From assembly GCF_900167115.1 (NCBI RefSeq), contig NZ_FUXZ01000008.1:1-64000 (forward strand): 64,000 nucleotides of DNA. The letters are read 5' to 3'. The position numbers and the translations under genes are program-made. This DNA is from Eubacterium uniforme. Its GTDB lineage: Bacteria; Bacillota; Clostridia; Lachnospirales; Lachnospiraceae. This document shows, one piece after another, positions 34,368 through 43,684 of the stretch (within the stretch, counting starts at the first letter, position 1; every line of letters begins with the position of its first letter). The notes under the pieces were generated by a model. The model saw nothing but the letters and a program-made list of their open reading frames with translations, had not been told where the DNA came from and ran no database searches.

Positions 34368-34724
34368 TTATTTTAATAGTTTTTCTGCCCATTCAACTTC
34401 TTTAAAACCAGTTAGTATCAAATTACCACTAACTAACAATGGTCTCTTTACTAACATACCATCACTTGCAAGCAATTTAATTTGCTCCTCCTCAGTCATA
34501 TCAGGCAACTTCTTTGATAATCCCAAATCTCTATAAATCATGCCACTTGTATTAAAAAACCTCTTAAGCGCCAACCCGCTTTTCTCATAATACTTTTTAA
34601 TAGTTGCCTCATCAGGATTATTCTCCTTAATATCAATCAATTCATATTTCACATTATTATCATCAAGCCACTTAAGTGCCTTCTTGCAAGTTGTGCATTT
34701 GCTGTAACAATATACCTTAATCAT
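34368..34724 (-). CDS. Spx/ArsC-family thioredoxin-fold protein
   Basis: A 118-residue protein. The start at 34724 has AAGGAGG upstream; the frame extends 42 codons further into the previous gene without an SD. It has the redox motif CTTC near the N-terminus (YCYSKCTTCKKALKWL), IDIKENNPDEATIKKYY, the RFFNTSG segment and KRPLLV near the C-terminus. This pattern fits the YffB/ArsC-like subfamily of arsenate-reductase-related proteins rather than RNA-polymerase-binding Spx. It may reduce a thiol adduct; true arsenate reduction is unproven. Confidence 0.85.
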   Translation of the reverse strand: MIKVYCYSKCTTCKKALKWLDDNNVKYELIDIKENNPDEATIKKYYEKSGLALKRFFNTSGMIYRDLGLSKKLPDMTEEEQIKLLASDGMLVKRPLLVSGNLILTGFKEVEWAEKLLK

Positions 34725-34830
34725 TTTTACCTCCTTGATTTTGGATAATATTTCTATTATTTTTATTGATCCTATCCATCTGTTTTGTCCTTGTTTTAAG
34801 CATTCTGCTTCTATGCTATTATTATAAATA

Positions 34831-35718
34831 TTATAATTCTTGTGTATCAACTAGATTCATATTCTCGTACACCTCTCTGACCCTTTCTACGTCGCTTCCA
34901 TGAAGGAAGAAGTGCCAGTACAAGAAAGTTGTGATAACTCGTGACGCCCACATATATTTTTTAATTTCAGTAACATCAACTTTTTCATCAAATATTTTTT
35001 GGTATGCATCGCCGTATGCATTTAAGAATCCATCCTCGTCAATGTTAACCCCATCAGCTCCAAGTCTACTTAAAAAGAAACTCAAATCCTCCGAAGGTCC
35101 ACCAACCTTAACTCCTTGCCAATCACAAAGAATCAGATTCCCACTATCATCTTTCAAAATGTTTTCCCAATGAAAATCGCCATGAACTAGTACGCTTTTC
35201 TCTTTATTCTTAAGCGAAATAATGTCGTTGATATTTGCTGCAACATCATTAAGAATCCCCTCAGAAAACACGCCCTCATGTTCATTCAAAACACTCTTCC
35301 AGCCATTCACACAATCTTCAATTCCATTGTCAGATACGAGTTTTTGCTTGTCTGAATTATCATTCAAAAAGCCTGGAATGTCGCTCCCATGAACACCTGC
35401 CAGCAAATTCGCAATTTTGCTTATCAATTCGTCATCTATATCGGCGCGATTTAGCTCCGAATATTTCTTCATAATAAGAATTATCTCATCGTCCGATAAC
35501 TCTAATTCCTTTATTACTGGAACAAATAGATTTTTTCCTTTTTTCTCCTGATAAAACAAAGCTTCTCTTTTGTACGTATCGAAAACCTTACTATCAAGTT
35601 TTTCCTTCTTAACATGCTTTAATATATACTCGCCGTCAATCATATATACTCCAGCACCACTCTGTCCATTTGTAATTTCTTCAACCTTATGTTTTACTAG
35701 GTATTCTTTTACATCCAT
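34831..35718 (-). CDS. Aminoglycoside phosphotransferase/choline-kinase family protein
   Basis: A 295-residue kinase-fold enzyme. The start at 35718 follows GGAG by 8 bases. The catalytic loop is VLVHGDFHWENILKDD (about 187-202), and the metal-binding segment is LILCDWQGVKVGGPSEDLSF (about 206-225). The substrate cannot be read: members phosphorylate aminoglycosides, choline, ethanolamine or sugars. Nothing nearby points to antibiotic resistance, so a metabolic small-molecule kinase is as likely. Confidence 0.85.
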   Translation of the reverse strand: MDVKEYLVKHKVEEITNGQSGAGVYMIDGEYILKHVKKEKLDSKVFDTYKREALFYQEKKGKNLFVPVIKELELSDDEIILIMKKYSELNRADIDDELISKIANLLAGVHGSDIPGFLNDNSDKQKLVSDNGIEDCVNGWKSVLNEHEGVFSEGILNDVAANINDIISLKNKEKSVLVHGDFHWENILKDDSGNLILCDWQGVKVGGPSEDLSFFLSRLGADGVNIDEDGFLNAYGDAYQKIFDEKVDVTEIKKYMWASRVITTFLYWHFFLHGSDVERVREVYENMNLVDTQEL

Positions 35719-35867
35719 TAATCGTTCTCCATCTATTTTCAACTAGGTATTCTATCTTTTCAAACACCGTTTTTTCTTTCTATATATGAATTAATTTATT
35801 CACTTAATTATATCAGACTTATTATAGAAAATTTGAAGCTAAATGTATATTTAGTAGATAATCTTAT

Positions 35868-36677
35868 TTAATTACTATAGTTTTTAAAATCAGATATAAA
35901 CATAAAATCACAATTTGCGTTATTTGCTGTGTTATAATCCTTTTCTTCGTCCCCAACTAGAAGAATCTGTTTCACATCCACCTCGCATTTGCTGGCTATA
36001 TACTCAATTCCAGCCTTGTTCGGCTTACGATATCCGCAAGTTTTTGATGATACATACAGATCAAACTCGTTCACGATTTCCGCTATGTCTTCCCTGAAAA
36101 TATAATCAGGCATACCACTCGCCAAATCCGTAAGACACGCGACCTTGCACCCATGCGCCTTACAAGACTTTATAAGGTTCTTTGTGTAATCAAAAATCAC
36201 AGGTCTCAAGTTCATTCCATCGAAAAAATCTTGGATAATTTTTTTGATGAAGGAATCTATGTCTGAAGTATTATCTTTGTCGAATAATTTGTTTTCGCTT
36301 TCGTCTGAATTATTATCTTTGTCGAATTTTTTATTTTCGCTTTCGTCTGAATCATTTATATCAAAATTATGTTTATTATCTTTAGGAAAAACTTGCTCAT
36401 ATATTTGTTTATTTGCATTCCAAGATTTCAGAATTTCCTTAAACATATCTTCCGGATCAATTTCAATCTCTCGCTTCGTAATTCGAGGGTTGTAGGACTT
36501 CAATATCTCAACCGCTTTACTAATTTCTTCCTCAGACAAATTTAACTTATTGATTTCATTGACATGTCTAAATGCTTCCGGATAATACTCACTCCAGTTA
36601 AGCGGCATCCCAACATACTCCATTAATGTCCCACCCAAATCAAACACTATAACTTTATACTTATCAAATAAACTCAT
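35868..36677 (-). CDS. HAD-superfamily hydrolase with an internal repeat insertion
   Basis: A 269-residue hydrolase. Motif I is VIVFDLGGTLMEY (about 9-21); the usual second Asp is replaced by Gly, seen in several HAD subgroups. Lys motif III is in RKPNKAG (about 217-223) and motif IV is VGDEEKDYNTA (about 240-250). The cap region holds an insertion of about 35 residues made of two copies of SDESENKxFDKDN (about 108-136), encoded by a 42-bp direct repeat. The loss of the acid/base Asp leaves phosphatase activity uncertain. Confidence 0.8.
   Translation of the reverse strand: MSLFDKYKVIVFDLGGTLMEYVGMPLNWSEYYPEAFRHVNEINKLNLSEEEISKAVEILKSYNPRITKREIEIDPEDMFKEILKSWNANKQIYEQVFPKDNKHNFDINDSDESENKKFDKDNNSDESENKLFDKDNTSDIDSFIKKIIQDFFDGMNLRPVIFDYTKNLIKSCKAHGCKVACLTDLASGMPDYIFREDIAEIVNEFDLYVSSKTCGYRKPNKAGIEYIASKCEVDVKQILLVGDEEKDYNTANNANCDFMFISDFKNYSN
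36268..36352. repeat. 42-bp tandem duplication inside the HAD gene
   Basis: Two copies of a unit beginning TTATCTTTGTCGAAT and ending TTTTCGCTTTCGTCTGAA start at 36271 and 36313. The unit is a multiple of 3, so the frame is kept (14 residues per copy). Confidence 0.8.
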
Positions 36678-36736
36678 ATTTCGTTCCCTCTAATAAGACC
36701 TGATTTATTCTATTGATACATCCAATTGATATTTCA

Positions 36737-36840
36737 ATTAAATATTTATATCTTTTATTATTAAAATTATTGTATCCTTTATTATTTAAATATTGATATC
36801 TTTTATTATTTAGATTTTTACATCTTTCTATTTTAAATAA
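36737..36840. repeat. 24-bp AT-rich tandem repeat
   Basis: Four degenerate copies of a 24-bp unit (TATCTTTTATTATTTAAATA followed by TTGA) begin at 36749, 36773, 36797 and about 36821. The last copy overlaps the end of the nuclease-like gene. Confidence 0.75.
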
Positions 36841-37664
36841 TATTTAATCATTTCTTTAACATTTGCTGTATTTAATGGATGCTTTTTTGTTTCCTTAGTC
36901 AATATAAGTTTCTCTCCACTTCTGATTCCATTTTTCTCATAGGAATCCAACTTTATAAGAAACTTATTCAAGTAATCCTCATCATCAAGCAAACCTAGAT
37001 GTTCCCAATAGTACTCTTTTCTATTCTTTACATTCAAAACCGTAAAGTCTGGATGAACGACCTTATTGCCAACCTTTAGAGGCTTCTCATAATGATACGG
37101 AATCTTCGCAAAATACAAAGCATCTGCAATAATAACTTCAGACTTTGATCTAACTATTTCACCACGTTGTGTTTCATATCCAACCAAACCGGATTCAAGT
37201 TTCTTAGCTACAAAAGTTTGCTCTTGCCATTTCTTTGCATACTCTTCATCCGTCATGACAATCGGCGTAACTAACTTTTTCCTACCCTCTACCAGTTTAT
37301 CATAAACCTGCTCATAAGTAATCTCCGGCATAGTTTTGAAAAATCGTTCTATGCACTTTATTTCTTCTTCGATTGATTTAACAACTTGCTTTTCATAGTC
37401 GCGTTGAGCTATAGATTTTGCAATGGAGAGGTTGGATTTGGTTATGTATTTTAGATTTTGAGGGTTGCCTTTTTTGTAGACTACATACTGAATGAAATTA
37501 TTTCTTTTTTCAGTTTTTAAACAGTTATCTTGTTCATAACTCCTCTTTTTTAATTCAACCAAAATCTTCTCGAGATATTCTTTCTTTTTCCTAAAATATA
37601 AGAAAATATTCATTCCCTCAAATCCAGCTATCTCTTTTGTTTCTTTATTAATATTATTACCCAT
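36828..37664 (-). CDS. PD-(D/E)XK nuclease-like protein of unknown role
   Basis: A 278-residue soluble protein. The N-terminal half is charged and helical (KKKEYLEKILVELKKRSYEQ). The C-terminal part has features of a restriction-endonuclease fold: RSKSEVIIADAL (about 175-186), VVHPDFTVLNV (about 207-217) and YYWEHLGLLDD (about 223-233). These could supply E, PD and E-x-H residues of the active site. Proteins of this length and pattern are common hypothetical proteins in Clostridia. A defence or recombination role is a guess. Confidence 0.6.
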   Translation of the reverse strand: MGNNINKETKEIAGFEGMNIFLYFRKKKEYLEKILVELKKRSYEQDNCLKTEKRNNFIQYVVYKKGNPQNLKYITKSNLSIAKSIAQRDYEKQVVKSIEEEIKCIERFFKTMPEITYEQVYDKLVEGRKKLVTPIVMTDEEYAKKWQEQTFVAKKLESGLVGYETQRGEIVRSKSEVIIADALYFAKIPYHYEKPLKVGNKVVHPDFTVLNVKNRKEYYWEHLGLLDDEDYLNKFLIKLDSYEKNGIRSGEKLILTKETKKHPLNTANVKEMIKYYLK

Positions 37665-37807
37665 AATATATCCTTTCTTTTGTTTATATTATTATTTTCA
37701 ATTTAGGATTTTATATTATAGGTTAGCACGTATAGTGCAATTATATACATTGCACATCAAAAAGTAAATATCTTTTTGTCATTTTATCTATTTTTATTCC
37801 AGGTCTA

Positions 37808-38156
37808 TTCTTACTTTTTACACTTTTTTCATTCAAAGGTAAGACTGCCACAAACCTCCACTCATCATTAGCAAGTTGCTTTTTCTTACTTTTCACGCTT
37901 TTTCAGTCAAAAGTAAGACTGCCACAAACCTCCACTCATCATTAGCAAGTTACTTTTTCTTACTTTTTACTCTTTTTCAATCAAAAGTAAGAATACCTCA
38001 GGCCTCTACTCATCATTAGCAAGTTGCTTTTTCTTACTTTTCATGCTTTTTCAGTCAAAAGTAAGAATACCACAAACCTCCACTCATCATTAGCAAGTTG
38101 CTTTTTCTTACTTTTCACGCTTTTTCAGTCAAAAGTAAGACTGCCACAACCTTCCA
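37808..38156. repeat. 74-bp tandem repeat, about 4.7 copies, each with a hairpin
   Basis: GCAAGTTGCTTTTTC or a close variant recurs at 37871, 37945, 38019 and 38093, exactly 74 bases apart, with a partial unit before and after. Each unit carries an inverted repeat CTTACTTTT ... AAAAGTAAG around about 15 bases, followed by ACCTCCACTCATCATTAGC. Copies differ by a few bases. It lies between the nuclease-like gene and the hydrogenase operon terminators. ORFs across it are by-products of the repeat. Confidence 0.9.
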
Positions 38157-38282
38157 CATACAAAAGCAACTTGGACCTCACAGAACTACAAACCCCAAAC
38201 CATACACAGCTCAGCCCCACTACAAAGGGCGATTTTCCTTTATTCCTCGGGTCCGTTGCTCGTTAAATAAAAAAACGCCACC

Positions 38283-38351
38283 GGCAAGTAAACTTGCCAT
38301 TACACCTCAAAAAAATAAGGCGCCGCATGCAAGCATGCGCGCCTTATTTTT
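38283..38351 (-). terminator. Double terminator of the hydrogenase operon
   Basis: The first stem after the operon has arms 38311-38330 and 38333-38351 (AAAAATAAGGCGC...GCATGC, one bulge, 2-base loop) with A/T runs on both sides. A second hairpin GGCAAG/CTTGCC (38283-38298) is followed by GGTGGCGTTTTTTT on the minus strand. Confidence 0.85.
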
Positions 38352-38371
38352 ATCCAACTCGCTTATTGCGA

Positions 38372-40117
38372 CTATTCATATCTCTTTCTAGCAACATATG
38401 AAGTATGAAGTGTATGGTGAGCTTTTTCACTACCATATTCACCAAAGTACTCTTCATAAAGAGCCTTGATTACTGGTGATTCATGTGACATACGAAGTTC
38501 CATAGCCTTATCAGCATCGTAAAGAACTTTAGCACGGAGAGCCTTAACATCAACAGTATCACGAACATACTGAGGAACTACTGGCTGACCACCACCAGTT
38601 ACACAACCACCTGGACAACCCATGATTTCGATGAATCCCCATCCTTCTGGGTTACCAGCAGCAACTTTTTCCATAACTTCCTTAGCAGCCTTAGCACCTG
38701 AAGCTACACAAAGCTTAAGGTCTGTACCACCAACATTAACTGTTGCTTCTTTGATACTTTCAGTACCACGAACTGCTTCAAGTTCGATAGCTTCTGTAGC
38801 GCCATTTAACCAAGCGTTAGCTGTACGAACAGCAGCTTCCATAACACCACCTGTAGCACCGAAGATAACAGCAGCACCTGTATCAATACCTAATGGTGAA
38901 TCAAATTCACTGTCAGGTAACTTAGTGAAGTCAACACCAAGTCTGTCTAACATACGACCAAGTTCTCTTGTTGTGATAGCGATGTCAACATCTGGATAAC
39001 CTGAAGCTGACTGATCTTCTCTACCAATTTCGAACTTCTTAGCTGTACAAGGCATAACTGAAACTGAAACGATATCCTTAGGATCAATGCCCATCTTTTC
39101 AGCATAATATGTCTTAAATACTGCACCAGCCATCTGCTGTGGTGACTTACATGTTGAAAGGTGTGGAAGTAAGTCTGGATAATAGAATTCACAGAACTTA
39201 ACCCATCCTGGTGAACATGATGTTACCATTGGAAGTGTTCCACCATTCTTAATTCTTTCAACTAATTCGTTAGCTTCCTCAACGATTGTTAAGTCAGCTG
39301 AGAAGTCTGTATCGAATACCTTATCGAAACCTAACATTCTAAGACCTGTTACCATCTTACCTTCTACGTTAGTACCGATTGGGTAACCGAAGCATTCGCC
39401 AAGACCAGCTCTAACTGATGGAGCTGTCTGAACGATAACATACTTATCAGGATCATTAAGAGCATCCCAAACTTTATCTGTATCATCTTTCTCTGTAAGA
39501 GCACCTGTAGGACAAACTGTTGTACACTGTCCACATGAGATACAAGGTGTCTCATTAAGAGAAATTCTAAATGGCTGACCGATTGATGTATCGAAACCTC
39601 TATCGTTAGGACCAATTACACTTACGTACTGTTCCTTACAGATAGCTACACATCTTCTACAAAGGATACACTTATTGTTATCTCTTACAAGATGTGGAGT
39701 TGAGAAGTCAAGTTCATATTCTGGCTTTTCACCTTCGAACTTCTTCTGGTCTACGCCGTAATCATAACATAATTTCTGAAGTTCACAGTTCTGTGATCTT
39801 GTACATGAAAGACAGCTCATATCATGAACTGATAACATAAGTTCAAGTGTTGTCTTTCTAGCTTTCTGAATAGCTTCTGTATTTGTCTTAACTTCCATAC
39901 CTTCTGATACTGGATATACACAAGCTGTTACCTGACGAAATCCTCTGCCTTCGTTAGCTTCAACTACACAGATACGGCAAGCACCGATTTCGTTGATTTC
40001 TTTCATAAAACATAATGTAGGAATTTCAATACCTACTGAACGTGCAGCGTCCAAAATTGTTGAGCCCTTTGGAGCACTGACATCGATTCCGTTAATTTTT
40101 AAATTTACCATTTCCAT
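38372..40117 (-). CDS. hydA: [FeFe] hydrogenase catalytic subunit, NADH-linked type (HydA)
   Basis: A 581-residue subunit that makes H2 from electrons delivered by NADH and probably ferredoxin in a bifurcating complex. It has an N-terminal [2Fe-2S] domain (CFMKEINEIGACRIC), a His-Cys cluster segment (SCLSCTRSQNC, about 100-110), two [4Fe-4S] motifs (CILCRRCVAIC, CISCGQCTTVC), then the H-cluster domain. L1 is TSCSPGW, L2 is MPCTAKKFE and L3 is MGCPGGCVTGGGQP. A small-subunit-like C-terminus follows (ALYEEYFGEYGSEKAHHTLH). The start at 40117 has GGAG 9 bases upstream. It is last in the operon, 17 bases after the NuoF-like gene. Confidence 0.95.
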   Translation of the reverse strand: MEMVNLKINGIDVSAPKGSTILDAARSVGIEIPTLCFMKEINEIGACRICVVEANEGRGFRQVTACVYPVSEGMEVKTNTEAIQKARKTTLELMLSVHDMSCLSCTRSQNCELQKLCYDYGVDQKKFEGEKPEYELDFSTPHLVRDNNKCILCRRCVAICKEQYVSVIGPNDRGFDTSIGQPFRISLNETPCISCGQCTTVCPTGALTEKDDTDKVWDALNDPDKYVIVQTAPSVRAGLGECFGYPIGTNVEGKMVTGLRMLGFDKVFDTDFSADLTIVEEANELVERIKNGGTLPMVTSCSPGWVKFCEFYYPDLLPHLSTCKSPQQMAGAVFKTYYAEKMGIDPKDIVSVSVMPCTAKKFEIGREDQSASGYPDVDIAITTRELGRMLDRLGVDFTKLPDSEFDSPLGIDTGAAVIFGATGGVMEAAVRTANAWLNGATEAIELEAVRGTESIKEATVNVGGTDLKLCVASGAKAAKEVMEKVAAGNPEGWGFIEIMGCPGGCVTGGGQPVVPQYVRDTVDVKALRAKVLYDADKAMELRMSHESPVIKALYEEYFGEYGSEKAHHTLHTSYVARKRYE

Positions 40118-40134
40118 TATCTTATGCTCCTTTC

Positions 40135-41955
40135 TTACTGCTTGCTGATGGCTTTTGGTTTACAGTTAGCCATACAAGCGCCACACTTGATACATTTATC
40201 CTGCTGAATTTCGAATGCAGGAAGCTTCTTACCTGGTGCGATGTAATCTGTCTTAACGATTGTAGAAACTGGACAGTTTCTAGCACACATACCACAACCT
40301 ACGCACTTATCTTTATCGATAACGAACTGAAGGAGTGACTTACATACACCTGCTGGACACTTCTTCTCATTAACGTGAGCTTCATACTCATGTCTGAAGA
40401 ACTTAAGTGTAGCAAGAACTGGGTTAGGAGCTGTCTGTCCAAGACCACATGCAGAGTTAGCCTTGATGTAGTAACATAACTGTTCCATATCATCAATATC
40501 CTGCATTGTTCCCTTACCCTCTGTAATCTTTGTAAGGAGTTCTAAAAGTCTCTTAGTACCGATACGACATGGAGTACACTTACCACATGATTCATCTACT
40601 GTAAATTCAAGGAAGAATTTAGCAATATCAACCATACATGTGTCTTCATCCATAACGATAAGACCACCTGAACCCATCATACAACCGATAGCTGTAAGGT
40701 TATCATAGTCAATCTCTGTATCGATAAGGCTTGCTGGGATACATCCACCTGATGGACCACCTGTCTGAGCAGCCTTGAATTCTTTACCATTAGGGATACC
40801 GCCACCGATATCATAAATGATTTCTCTAAGAGTTGTTCCCATAGGAACTTCTACGAGACCTGTATGCTTAATCTTTCCACCAAGAGCAAATACCTTAGTA
40901 CCCTTTGATCTTTCTGTACCCATTGATGCGAACCAGTCAGCACCCTTAAGTAAGATCTGTGGAACGTTAGCAAATGTTTCAACGTTATTTTCAACTGTTG
41001 GCTTACCGAAAAGACCCTTAACTGCTGGGAATGGTGGTCTTGGCTTTGGCTCACCTCTGTTACCTTCGATAGATGTCATAAGAGCTGTCTCTTCACCACA
41101 TACGAAAGCACCGGCACCAAGACGGATCTCTAAGTCAAAATCGAAACCTGAACCAAAGATGTCTTTACCTAAAAGACCATATTCTCTAGCCTGATCGATA
41201 GCAATCTGAAGTCTATGTACAGCGATAGGATACTCAGCACGAACATAAACAAAACCTTTAGTTGCGCCTACTGCGTAACCACAAATTGTCATAGCTTCAA
41301 CGATACAATGAGGATCACCCTCTAATACTGAACGGTCCATGAACGCACCTGGGTCACCTTCGTCAGCGTTACATACAACGTACTTCTGGTCTGCTTTATT
41401 TGGTGCACAAAGTGACCACTTAACGCCAGTAGGGAATCCACCGCCGCCTCGACCACGAAGACCTGATTTCTTAACTTCTTCGATAACGTCTTCTGGTGAC
41501 ATCTCAGTAAGAACCTTACCAAGTGCTGCGTAACCATCCATAGCAATATATTCTTCAATATTTTCTGGATCAATAACACCACAGTTTCTAAGAGCTACAC
41601 GGTGCTGTGTCTTATAGAAGTCTGTATCTGAAAGTGAAACACCACCTTCTAACTCTTCCTTAGGTGTTGAAGTTTCATCATAAACAAGGCGGTCAACAAC
41701 ACGACCTTTGAGCAAATGTTCTTCAACGATTTCAGCTACATCTTCAGGCTTAACCTGGCTATAGAATGTACCTTCTGGGTATACGATAACAACCGGACCT
41801 AAAGCACATAAACCGAAACAACCTGTTTGTACGAGCTTAACTTCACCTTCAAGATCAAATTTAGTAAGATTTTCCTTGAAAGCTTCTTGAATCTTTTTAC
41901 TACCTGAAGAGGTACAGCCTGTACCGCCACAGATAAGAACTTGTGAACGTATCAT
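40135..41955 (-). CDS. hydB: NuoF-like diaphorase subunit of the hydrogenase (HydB)
   Basis: A 606-residue flavoprotein that oxidises NADH. It has an N-terminal thioredoxin-like [2Fe-2S] domain (CGGTGCTSSGS, about 9-19), an FMN/NADH-binding part with GRGGGGFPTGVKW (about 168-180) and GAFVCGEETALM, a [4Fe-4S] site ESCGKCTPCRIG (about 458-469), and two C-terminal [4Fe-4S] motifs (CVGCGMCARNCP, CIKCGACMANCKP). This is the full layout of HydB in electron-bifurcating hydrogenases. The gene order NuoE-like, NuoF-like, HydA is standard for group A trimeric enzymes. Confidence 0.95.
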   Translation of the reverse strand: MIRSQVLICGGTGCTSSGSKKIQEAFKENLTKFDLEGEVKLVQTGCFGLCALGPVVIVYPEGTFYSQVKPEDVAEIVEEHLLKGRVVDRLVYDETSTPKEELEGGVSLSDTDFYKTQHRVALRNCGVIDPENIEEYIAMDGYAALGKVLTEMSPEDVIEEVKKSGLRGRGGGGFPTGVKWSLCAPNKADQKYVVCNADEGDPGAFMDRSVLEGDPHCIVEAMTICGYAVGATKGFVYVRAEYPIAVHRLQIAIDQAREYGLLGKDIFGSGFDFDLEIRLGAGAFVCGEETALMTSIEGNRGEPKPRPPFPAVKGLFGKPTVENNVETFANVPQILLKGADWFASMGTERSKGTKVFALGGKIKHTGLVEVPMGTTLREIIYDIGGGIPNGKEFKAAQTGGPSGGCIPASLIDTEIDYDNLTAIGCMMGSGGLIVMDEDTCMVDIAKFFLEFTVDESCGKCTPCRIGTKRLLELLTKITEGKGTMQDIDDMEQLCYYIKANSACGLGQTAPNPVLATLKFFRHEYEAHVNEKKCPAGVCKSLLQFVIDKDKCVGCGMCARNCPVSTIVKTDYIAPGKKLPAFEIQQDKCIKCGACMANCKPKAISKQ

Positions 41956-41972
41956 ACAAATTTACCTCCAAA

Positions 41973-42344
41973 TTATAATTCACCCTGATCGAGTGTATAG
42001 TCAGTGAGAACTTTGCCGCCCTGAAGATGAGCTTCAGCAACTTCTCTAGCTTTTTCTGCTGTCATTTTTACATATGTAACTTTTTCTTTACCTGCTTCAA
42101 ATACTTCAACAACAGGTTCATACTGACAGATACCAATGCAACCTGTCTGTGAAACAGTTACTTTGTCGGATAATCCAAGCTCATTAACACTTTCAACAAG
42201 TGCGCTAAGTACTGGACGAGCGCCAGCTGCGATACCACATGTAGCCATACCAACAACTACACGGATTTCATTACTTCCTTCACGAAGAACAACTTTATTC
42301 TGCATCTTCTCTTTAATTGCTTGGAGTTCAGCTAATGATTTCAT
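41973..42344 (-). CDS. Thioredoxin-like [2Fe-2S] ferredoxin subunit
   Basis: A 123-residue protein with a short helical N-terminus and a [2Fe-2S] ferredoxin domain. The Cys occur as GMATCGIAAGARP and QTGCIGICQYEP. It precedes HydB by 17 bases and should pass electrons between the diaphorase and the catalytic subunit. It is the second NuoE-like component of the operon; the full-length NuoE homolog is the first gene at 46072-46569. Clostridial operons often carry both. Confidence 0.9.
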   Translation of the reverse strand: MKSLAELQAIKEKMQNKVVLREGSNEIRVVVGMATCGIAAGARPVLSALVESVNELGLSDKVTVSQTGCIGICQYEPVVEVFEAGKEKVTYVKMTAEKAREVAEAHLQGGKVLTDYTLDQGEL

Positions 42345-42398
42345 ATTAAATCCATCCTTCCTTATTTCAATTAATCACTGAATATTTTTGTAAAATCA

Positions 42399-42950
42399 TC
42401 ATTCAGCTTCAACATATTGTTCCTTCAAAAAATCCTCAATCCACTTGATAACTTCATATTCACCAAGTGAAACTCCACCTAATACTTCTCTAAGCTCTCT
42501 TGTATCAAGCTTAATCTCTTTTCCATCCACCTTGTGAATGAACAAAAAGTCTGTATCAGGATGCCCCTGAATCAGTGTAGTGATTGAGGAAATCACATCA
42601 CCAAGGGGTGTAAAATCTATATGATTTTTATTAAATTTTGCAACAACCTTCGTACCATGATTATCAGGATAATCTTTAGCAGTTCTAGATTCAACCTCTA
42701 GGCAACCACCAGTCTGTTCCGCAGCAAGCTTTAGAAGCGGAACTCCCAACCCAACCTTTCTTGTGGTACGAGTCGTATAAAATGGATCAACCACGGATTT
42801 AACAACTTCCTCACTCATTCCACATCCATCATCTATGAAAGATAAAGTGAAATTATCACCCTCTTCCTCAATTAGAATCTGTGTGAGTGTTGCTCCCGCC
42901 TTAACGGAATTCTCCGCAACGTCCAAAATATTTAAAGATAATTCTTTCAT
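42399..42950 (-). CDS. GHKL ATPase-domain regulator
   Basis: A 183-residue protein that looks like a histidine-kinase ATPase domain without the phosphoacceptor His. The N box is LNILDVAENSVKAGAT (about 6-21), the G1 box DDGCGMSEE (about 39-47), then DPFYTTRTTRKVGLGVPLLK (about 54-73). It overlaps the PHP gene by 4 bases (ATGA), showing coupling. A redox-responsive regulatory role next to the sensory hydrogenase is inferred. Confidence 0.85.
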   Translation of the reverse strand: MKELSLNILDVAENSVKAGATLTQILIEEEGDNFTLSFIDDGCGMSEEVVKSVVDPFYTTRTTRKVGLGVPLLKLAAEQTGGCLEVESRTAKDYPDNHGTKVVAKFNKNHIDFTPLGDVISSITTLIQGHPDTDFLFIHKVDGKEIKLDTRELREVLGGVSLGEYEVIKWIEDFLKEQYVEAE

Positions 42951-43684
42951 AATGTTTCACCTCTCAAAACTTTAAAGAGATTAGAAACTATATCCTGTTC
43001 TGTTGTAAGACCATCTGGTAATTCGATGCAGTTTTGTGCATCCCGCATCATATTAAGATAGTGTGCGTCTGAATTGACTAAAATAATCTTATCCCCTAGA
43101 TTATATTTATCTTTATAAGTGATTATGCTTCCACTTAAATTAAATTCAACGCACTTAAAGTTTGGGGATTCCGGTAATGTTCCAAGTACTGAAACAACGC
43201 CATTTGACTTTCTATCAATATGCGCCGGAAAGCATACTCCATCAAACTCCTCCACATAATCTTTAACATTTTCATATGATATATCTGTTGCATTTGGTAA
43301 ATAATACTCTTCCTGCCCGATTTCTTCATCCATACCGTTAAGAATTTGCTGCTTACCGAATATATCGACCTTATTTTTAACTAAGATTCTATGCTTTTGC
43401 AAATCCTCATCAAATGCCATCGCCCTTTCTAATGTTTCAAAAAGACAAACAACATGAATATCCTCACTTGTCGTAAGTTCCATGCCCGCAATCGGTACGA
43501 TTTCATAACGCCTTGCCGCTTCAAAAAAAGCAGGACAATTCTTAGTGCTGTTGTGGTCTGTAAGTGCAACTATATCTAGGTTACACAACTTAGCCATACC
43601 AGCTATGTTATTTGGCGTATTATCGTCATCACCACAAGGTGATAAACAGGAATGTAAATGCAAATCGTAATAATACTTACTCAT
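42947..43684 (-). CDS. PHP-domain phosphoesterase
   Basis: A 245-residue metal-dependent phosphoesterase. The start at 43684 is chosen because the product then begins with the PHP hallmark YYDLHLHSCLSPCGDDD; the longer upstream frame is a shadow in the DRTGG gene. Further motifs are VALTDHNSTKNC (about 45-56), GMELTTSEDIHV (about 73-84), PAHIDRKSNG (about 153-162) and VNSDAHYLNM near 204. It overlaps both neighbours. It may cleave a nucleotide or a phosphorylated signal connected to the regulatory block; the substrate is unknown. Confidence 0.85.
   Translation of the reverse strand: MSKYYYDLHLHSCLSPCGDDDNTPNNIAGMAKLCNLDIVALTDHNSTKNCPAFFEAARRYEIVPIAGMELTTSEDIHVVCLFETLERAMAFDEDLQKHRILVKNKVDIFGKQQILNGMDEEIGQEEYYLPNATDISYENVKDYVEEFDGVCFPAHIDRKSNGVVSVLGTLPESPNFKCVEFNLSGSIITYKDKYNLGDKIILVNSDAHYLNMMRDAQNCIELPDGLTTEQDIVSNLFKVLRGETL

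Noticed and set aside
34725-34850. 42-codon upstream extension of the Spx/ArsC-like protein
   Set aside because: It overlaps the phosphotransferase gene end and lacks an SD, whereas AAGGAGG precedes the ATG at 34724.
37808-38156. CRISPR-like array
   Set aside because: The repeats are contiguous 74-bp tandem units with no unique spacers, and no cas gene is in the window.
38024-38391. Plus-strand ORFs with repeated MLFLTFHAFSVKSK segments
   Set aside because: They are by-products of the 74-bp tandem repeat; no ribosome-binding site, and the peptide repeats simply mirror the DNA repeat.
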